From: Galbula dea
Taxonomy: Eukaryota > Chordata > Aves > Piciformes > Galbulidae
Length of the DNA: 64,000 bases
Assembly (NCBI GenBank): GCA_013399015.1
Contig: VWZX01010273.1
Span: 7,639,385-7,703,384 of the forward strand
Reading direction: 5' to 3'
The notes under the pieces are model-generated. The model was not told the origin of the DNA, did no database searches, and worked only from the letters and a program-made list of their open reading frames with translations. The stretch's first letter is position 1. Each line of letters opens with the position of its first letter. Below, piece by piece: positions 52,901-61,900 of the stretch. A program made the translations under genes and the position numbers.

Positions 52901-55900
52901 TGGAAGAGACCAGAGAAAGGAGAAAAACAAAAGCCAAAACAAAAAAAAAGGGAATAATGTTGAAAGAAAATTCCTCATAGCTGCTGGCAAACAACACAGC
53001 AAGCAACTTCAAGAAGGTTACTGAGTTAAAAACTCTCTGTGCCCTCTTACCTGCAAGTCAAAGAAGCTCCAAGTTACTCCAACTTCCACAGAAACCACCT
53101 GATCCTCAGCAACTGGAGAAAAGGCATTTATTCTGCAGCAGCAAAAGCATCAGGTTCTCATAAAAGGGAACTCATTTCCACACTCCAACAGGAACTGAAG
53201 CCACCTCCCACTAACCACAAAATCCCTCTTCTCCATACAGGAAGGTGATCCCAGCAAGGGAAGTCAAGCAGAACTCTCTCCTTAGCCAGCAGAAAAGGGT
53301 GATTTGATATCAGATAGCCTAAAATAATTCTTCAGGGAGAGAGGAGAGCCTCAAGCATGGACACCTCAAATAATTCTACAACTTTGTAGTTTAATACATC
53401 CTCAGGATTTCCTCCTGATAAATATAGCAAAGGCTGCACATACAGAAGGAATTCCTGAGCACTCCACAAAGACCAAATTTAGCAGCTGCCTGTCAGTTGC
53501 TTGGGTTTTAAGTCATTCCTTTCAAAAAGAAAAGTAGTACCAAACAACATAGTCCCTGGAAAACCAACAAGATTTAGAGGTCTTTATGACTATACAGCAA
53601 CCCTAACAAATCATAAGTGGCTGTAGACATGATGGGGTTTAGTTCCTGGAAACTGGGAAAAGGAGGGACAAGGGGATGTTAATCCAGCATCTCAGCCCAA
53701 CCCTTAAGAAAAATCCTCTTCACTACAGGAAAGATTCACCCTTGTTGTAGAAAATCTGGTTATGGTCACTAGGGTCCCAGACAGCAGCCTGCACTTCAGA
53801 TGTGTAGCTGCCTTTTCCATAGGCATGACCTAGACCATGAAGAAAAGACCTGGAGCCTTGAATTTGATTTGGAGTTACCTGGCAAATCTCAGCTTAAAGA
53901 ACTCAATGTGCTCATGGCACCAGATGCTGCTGAGGAGACATGGTACAATGGTTCTGGGCCAGAACATTTGCCTTGGGGACTGAAGCCTCCACATCCCTGT
54001 TTACTGGGCCAAAAGGTGACAAAGACAAGACCAGCTGAGGTTAGGTCATCACCCACCTTTGGAGGCACCTCTCATCCCATCTAGAATAGCAGAAACAGTT
54101 TTACTCAAGACTGCCAAAGATAATACATATATTAATTATATGTAAATTATACACATATACATATAGATATATCTCTGCAAGAGCACTACTGAACACAGGA
54201 TGGAACTGGTCAAAGTTCAGATGTGTTCCTTATACCAAACACTTTCCTCTTCAATCCTGTCACACCTCTCTCTTGCTCAGGGCTCAGCTCCCATTTCACC
54301 TGCTAGCTAGCTCAGAACACTGAGAAGGGAGAGGAAGGAATTCACTTTGCTAAGTTCATCTTGCTCCATTCAGTCCATGAGCCTCTCTGCTCTCTGAACA
54401 CCTCCTTACTACATAGCACAGAGCAGAAAAGTGAGACACACATCTTCTGACCAGCTAAAGCATCTCATTTTGGGAGCCTGGAGCTGACTTTCTTCAGCAG
54501 CTCCCCCACTTGGTAACAGTCCTCTCCAAAGTAAACAAAGCTCATATGGTGCAAGGTAGAGAGTAACACATTGAAATTCCTAATTAAGCAGCAAGCAAAA
54601 TACAGACAGGGACCTGCACAGCCCTTGCTAGCCCAGTTGGGACAAGTGCTCTTCAACAGTCCCATATACTGTGTCAGGAGAAGGTGATATGGATCCCTTG
54701 TGGAGCACTTGCACCCAGAAAGGATATAAGTTACAAATGGAAAGCAGAAAGCACAGGATATAATGTATACATGCTTCATCTAGGGACCACAGGACCTGCT
54801 GCAATTAGGAACCTATTTCTAACAATTACATTTGCTGACATTTCCTGCCCCAGTGCTAAATGGACTCAAATGGCCCTAAGAAGTTTCAAAACAAACACTG
54901 AAATGAAGGCTCCCTTGCTACCAGCAGTTGAAGTGATTCTATTGCTGCAGCTGGCTGCTTAGCCTGCTGTCTGTTCTGCAGATCAAGCAGATCCTGTATG
55001 TCTTATGTCTGTAGCCATTTCACTTTTCTCATCTAGGAACACAAATAGGCAGTGTGGGGATTATTTACATTATTATAAATATAAATGAGGTCTTCTGAAA
55101 TACAGTTATATTTATAGAAAAGGGGGNTTTTTCTATCTAATTAGCATGTGGGGAGAAGTTTACATTAGTTCTTCCCTTGATGAGATTTGCCTCTTTCAAT
55201 AAATCAGCCCAGAATATCTCCCAAGCAGTTTTTCACACTGCAAAGTCTTTTTCATCCTTCTCTGAAAAGTGAAAATGCAGAGAACCACACACACGCAAAT
55301 GCAGCAGTTACAAGGAAAGACCTCACTTAGCCATTAAATGCTGCACTGTTTAGGTCAAACAACTGGAAAACAAAGTGTGATAGCAGGCTGTTTAGAAAAA
55401 GCAGCCTTAAAATAGTTTAGTTTGGATCATTTCTCCCCAGTACAAGTGATTTCTCCTAAGCCTACTCCCATTTGAGCAGCAAACTGCTCCAAACGTCATT
55501 TGACACTATTTATGCAGAATGTAATCAACAGCAAACTAATTATCAAGATTGCTTCCTTCAATTGCAAGGACAAGCCACACAACTGCATCTTGGGCAGGTT
55601 TTTTTTCTGCCCCCCATGAGCTCCAGGACCATCATCTGGTGCTGACTTAACACTTCAGACCTAAACCCCCTACAACCTTGCAAAGAATTAGTGTCCACAA
55701 AGGGTGAGGCTTCTGCCAAGGCAAATGAAGGACATTTGTCAGTGGAGGGAGGGGGAGGACAAGGCAAGGGGAAGCTGCCAGAAGGGATAGTCTGCCTAAC
55801 ATTTATTCCAAGAATATTGCACAAACTCCAGTAAAATGCATACCTAATCCAGGCACCTGAGAATGCAGTAATTGCTCATTATGCAATTAGACCTTAGGCA

Positions 55901-58900
55901 CTTCAAGCAACTGCTGAAGAAATAATAGATGGGAAAACCTGGCTAACCACAAAATAGTGTTTAAGGAGAATTAGGAAACTCTACACGTGGATGCCATTGG
56001 GTCTTTGCTTGTCTCTCTGCTGGAACCCTGTAATCCTTATTAATCTGCTGTTTGTTCCTGGAAAGTACCTTTCTCTGGCAGTAAAATCCAGAGTTCAGCT
56101 GGCTGAATCCATGCCCCTTGCCTCTTGCTGAAGCTCTGCAGACAAACACAGGATTTCAACAGGCACCACCCAAACTTTGCTAGGTAGCTTTCCTTGCTGC
56201 ACACTTGGCCAAACTAAGCTGGGACCAATGTTCCCACAGGGTGCCAAATCCACAGAGAAAGCCCTGCAGGCTCCTGTCACACAAAATTGTGACAAGCTTT
56301 GCCAAATGGTTTCTGCAGGATACAAAGTGCTGGTGAAGTGACTGAGCCCTTTGTGTGGCAGCTGAATGCTGTGGGATGGGAAGGGGAGGAAAAGGGTTTG
56401 GCTGAGAAAGGGTTAACTGCTGCTTCTCCCCCCCTCCCTGTGAAGCTTTACAGCACAAATAAGAACACACTCTGCTGGTAAAGGACTCAACAGCTCTGCA
56501 GGAAGAAAGCACCCAAAACGCCTTACCAAAAAGAAACAAACCCACCCCCAACACAAGCAAACCAAAACCCCAAACCAGAGACATTTACAGTATGTTTCAA
56601 ACCCCAGGGCCAGCAAAAATAGGATTCAATGCCTTCAGCTTATCAGATTTCCAAGCTGTACAAAGTTCAGTCACTGTTGAAGAACTTGCTCCATGAACAA
56701 GCCTTCCCAGGGACAGTAAGATGACTCCTTGCAGAGCTAAAATACCAGAAAGCAGAGTAGAATATCAAGCAGAGATATCCACAAGCTATATGCACTCCTG
56801 TGGTGTTCTAGATGGAAAGCAGCTGAAGGCAGGGTATGGGATGAGGGCAATGCTCATCTCAAGCAGCCAGAAAGCAACACAACAGCCTACACAGGGCACT
56901 TCTGGCATTATTGGGTACCAGGCTTAATGCTACTTCTTTTCCTTGACAGGCTTTCAGTCCAACCATGCTCTGCACAGGAGTAGAGAGAAGGGTAGATTAA
57001 TATCCTTCTTTTATTGTGGTGCCCAAAAACCATATCCAGTGCTTGAGATGAAGCCACACCAGCAAGAAGCAGAGGGGGACAATCCTTTCCCTTGACCAGC
57101 TGGCATGCTCTTGGCAAGTGAACATGCAAATGAACATGGCATGCTCTTGGCAGCAGAACACATGCATGAGAGAATGAGTTTATGCTGAATAACTTCAGTG
57201 GCAAGCAGAAGTGGAAACACCTCATGCAGCACCCAGAGAGGTTGCCCACGGACAGGGGCCAGCAGGGTAGCACCATGGAACAAATGGTTTAGTGGAACAA
57301 AGCTCTGGTGGAAACCAGTCTCAAACTGGCCAGTATCTGAGCAGGTCAGTGACTGGGGGAAAGAGCTGTGGGATTTAACAAGTGAGCAGAATACACCAAA
57401 GTGCCTGGCCCACCTTCCAAAATGGGAACTGAAAATGTGTTTTCTAGTGGAAGTTATGCAGTGGAGACCTAACAATCCATTTCCACTGGTAACATGCCAG
57501 TGCTGCTTTAACTTGTGCCAGTCTAGAAGAGACCATGATAGATCTCACAGCACAGGTCAGAACTGGGGGCAAACACATGATTCTTTTGTTTCCCCTATCA
57601 TATCCTCAATTGGCCTATTCAGATATTTGTAAACACTGCCTCAGGAGGAGTTTGTTTCTGGTAGCTAACAAAAGCAAACCCCAAACATAAAAAGTGAAAA
57701 CAAATGAAAGGAAAAAATCCCAAAGGTGGTAGGATGGAGTGAAAGAACACTTAAAATGAGAATATTCACACTTCTTGTTTTAACCTAAGAAAATGTGGAC
57801 TCCACTGCTGGCAGCATGGAGATTTCAGTCTTTGAGCTACCAATTCAAATGGGATTACACAATAACTAGAAACCAACAGCTCTTCAGATGTCACAATCCC
57901 CTTCAGGTAAAGAATCCCTTGATGGCAAGATCAAGTGAACCACCCTCTTCTCTCCATTTTCTGCCAACAGAAGAGAACCACAAAAAGCAAGTAGAATAAG
58001 CAGAAGAAAAACTGAGGGAATAAAAAGCCCTTCCTTTGGCTTCTCTGATTTTCCTAACCTTGGATGCCAAACCAAACAGTGTTGCTGGCTTTGCTGCCTC
58101 ACAGCAGAGTGAGACAAACTGGACAGACCACTCAAACCCACGAAATGCATTGCACAATTACAGTCCCAGCTAGAAAGGGAGGCATCTGGAATGTTCCCTG
58201 GCCTGCAGGCTGAAAGGTAAGGGAGGACCAGACCCCTCAGAGTCACCAAGCCCAGTGCTTAGCTCCTGACGACCACTGAAGTTACATTTCTGGGGCTAGT
58301 ATAGAATCCTAGAACTGTCAGAGCTGGAAGGGACCTTAAAGATCAGCTAGTTCCAACCCCCCTGCCTGCCAGGGACACCTCCCACTAGAGCAGGTTGCCC
58401 ACAGCCCCAGCCAGCCTGGCCTTCAAAGCTTCCAGGGATGGAGCTTCCACAGCCTCTCTGGGCAACCTGTTCCAGTGTCTCCCCACCCTCATGGTGAAGA
58501 GCTGCCTCCTAATATCTAATCTCCCCTCCTCTAGATTGCATCCATTTCCCCTGGTTCTACCACTACCTGACCTCCTAAAAAGTCCCTCCCCAGCTTTCTT
58601 GTAGCCCCCTTCAGATACTGGAAGGCCACCAGAAGGTCTCCTGGGAGCCTTCTCTTCTCCAGACTGAACAAACCCAACTCTCCCAGTCTGTCCTCATAGC
58701 AGAGGTGCTCCAGGACTCTGATCTTTCTCCTGGCCCTTCTCTGGACTGGCTCCAGCACTTCCACATCCCTCTTGGAACAGGGGCTCCAGAACTGAAGACA
58801 ATATTCCCTCTTCCTGAGGGTAAAACCTTCAGAGAGCACAGACACCCCTCAAAATTTATTTATCTAAAAATGTTGCACGTGCTACTCCTCCAAACAACAT

Positions 58901-61900
58901 GAAAACTCAATGACTTCACAGGCCAGGACCAAGGGAAAAATGTCTGCATGGCTTTTCTTAGTTGTTGGTAGAGAAATAGACTGTTGGAACAGCAGAGTCA
59001 AAAGCTAACTGCAGCAAACTAGCTTACACCACATGAGTAACATTTGTAATTATTGCTTTAAGGAGAAAAAACCCTCTTTTTTTTGAGGTATTTGCTCTCA
59101 CATTCTGGTTGATAATTGTTTTTATGACTTTCTTTCAATTAGGTAGTTATTCCCCCTCACCTTTCTTTGAAGCTAATTAAAATTCCCTGGAAAATTCCCT
59201 TTCCAAATTAAAATACCCAAAGCTAATTATTTAGCACCTTTAATTTTCAACCTGCTTTCCCAACATCCTTGTAGAAGATAAACAACTGCTTCACACTAGG
59301 AATATACCACAACCAGGTCAAGAGAACAGTGGCCACTGCTCACCCAGAGCTCAAGAGAACAATAAAAAGGAACATTTCTCTGGCTGACAAATCTAATAAC
59401 AGAGCAGGAATTGTAAATCTGCCTGATCTCAGGTCCCATCTCATGCTGTCATCCAAACCCTTGGCTTGCTCATAAGCTACTACAACAACTTCAGAGTTCA
59501 AAATGCAATTTTTCCCTCTTAGAAATGGGAGCACAAGTGGCCAGTAACCAGAGGCACTTCTTAAACCACTGTTTTATTTAGCAGCTGAGGATTGAGGGCG
59601 GTGGGGAACACGATGAGATCTCAAGCAACTGTTTGAGTCTTCTTCACAACATCTGGCTGTATCCATATTCTCTATCCATATCCTCAACTGTCTCCCATGG
59701 ACACTCATGGAACTGACTCCTACATACAGGTCTCTTCAGCAACTCCAGGAACACATCCAGAGCAAATGGCTGTTGATCAAGATTCCCACATTACACAGAA
59801 GCCACGTGGCCCTTCTACATCTCAACAGTTGCTGAATTCCCTCTCAGTTGAATACTGCTGGACAGTAACTGATCAAATAGCTCACTGAAACCTCAGAATC
59901 TTATCAACAGACATCCAGAAAACCAAAATAATAATACCTTGCCCAAACCTTCACTCTGAACTCTTGCAGTTATTTATCACCTTCTGCTCTGGATGAGACC
60001 ACTCTGGGACTCGGTTCTCTGCAGCAATACACAAGACTTGTTGCTTCACCTCAGTGGCAACACAATAATTCTTTTAGAGTAAGATTTAATCACAGGACAC
60101 CAGTGCAAGAACAATGGTAAAAATCTCCTTTAGGAGAGAACAGCTCTTGAAACATCTCAGGCCTCCCTGGTGCAACTGTCAGTGTCCATAACCAGCCCAG
60201 AACAACATCTGCTTTGATCATCTCTTAAACTGAAAGCAGGGAGTCTTCAGAAACCCTTCGCTACCTTACTCCTGGGAGTCCACCATGACAAACAAGCAGC
60301 TCATTTGTCTAGTGCTTGAGCAATAAGTAGACAGGATGAATTTTTCTTGCATTTTTCAGAAGTGTTTTTCCCAAAGAAAGAGGAAATGACACCATGGTCT
60401 GCCAGCCATTCTCTCAAAGATTAAGAAACACTACCTTCAACATTGTGAAGAGGATTTCCCCTCCTCAAATTCAGAGGTAGAATGCCCATGCTGTCTTCAA
60501 TGCAGGCAGAACATTCAAAATTGCTTCTTGTCCATGCAGCTGGACACCACAGAATCATTAAGGTCCTGAAATATGGCTTCTCTGTAGGTCCCCCACATGC
60601 ACCTTCTCCTGTACACAAACCTTGCCTCAAGTCTTTCAGATGCAGCTCCAAGCATCCCAGACAAGTCAGAACCATCTTTTAAAGAGGTTGTACCCAAGTG
60701 TCCCCCTTTGTTGCAAAAGTCTCAGGTAAAACTTGGGATTTCAAGCAATTAAATTACACTTGTAACAACAGAGGGCAGAAACAAAGCATTTCTTGCAGGA
60801 GTGTTCTGAACCACATGGATGTTTCTCCTTTCTTCTCAACTATGGCTTGTCATGCTAACTATTGTGCTCATATTATTGAAACAACAGACTCCCCCCAAAA
60901 AACCCAGAAAAGGATAAACAGATCCAAGATACAAAGCACCACATGAGAACAGCATTTGTTATTGAAGGAGGCACTCAAGCATGGCTCTGACTCACCTCAA
61001 TTTTGTCTGTTTTTGCATCTCCCCAGTAAAGCTTGTCTTTTTCAAGATCCAGGGCCAAGCCATTAGGCCAACCTAGGGAGGTGTTCACCAGAACTCTTCT
61101 TTCTGAGCCATCCAAGTAGGCACATTCTATCTTTGGACTTTCACCCCAATCTGTCCAATACATGTAGCTGTAGGGGAAAAGAATAAGAGGTCAAATGGTG
61201 AATGCATATCACATGCAAGACCAAAGTGTCAAGATCTGTCCTGCTTTTGAAAGAAATTACCTTCTCCTTCCCCAGCTGCAGCAGACAAGGCAACTGGAAG
61301 GAACTGTGATCAGCAATGACCATATCAAGTCAGAGCATGAAATAAATGACACTGCTGAAAAGGTGCAGTGGCTCAATGCCTTCACAGTTCTGCTCACACT
61401 GAAAATGCAGAGAAAGCATCATCCAACCCAAACACACAAGGTCTAGGCTCATTGAAGAACACTGTGTTTAGAAGTCACCTTTTATACCCTCACTGTTAAA
61501 GGCATGAAGCAAGGGCAAGGCAGTGATTTCCAGAAGACTTGACAAATGCTAGGACATTTCCTGCCCCCAAAGACCAACCCCAGGGCTAGCAAGAAAGACA
61601 GAACTTACCCCAGGACAGGATTCAGCACTATTGCTCGAGGTTCATCTAGGTTTTCCGAGATGAGGATCTTTCTGGATGTCCCATTCAAGCGCGTCACCTC
61701 GATGCGGTCTGTCCCAGTGTCAGTCCAGTAGAGGTTCCTTGCCACCCAGTCCACAGCAATGCCATCTGGATGGTTTATTTCTGTGGTCACCAGAGTCTGT
61801 GCTCCAGAACCATCGAGGTAAGCCCGACGAATCGCCCGGACATCGTCATCAGTCCAGTAGATGTAGCCTTCCACAGGGTCATAATCGATGGCAATGGCAT

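Larger units (their letters stand above)
31728..60995 (-). other. LRP5 intron 7 (29.3 kb)
   Basis: By far the longest intron, 46% of the window. It holds nine CR1 fragments (listed separately), one LTR remnant, several microsatellites, a cluster of homopurine and homopyrimidine tracts at 49.8-51.3 kb, and long unique stretches (42-49 kb, 53-58 kb). No exon-like sequence of LRP5 or any other recognisable protein was found on either strand. The open frames present are short and unlike known proteins, or come from CR1. Confidence 0.88.

Noticed and set aside
60551..60575. Possible CR1 tail (agaatcattaaggt)
   Set aside because: Only about 14 bases match and the next bases do not continue as CR1. 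Chance similarity is likely.
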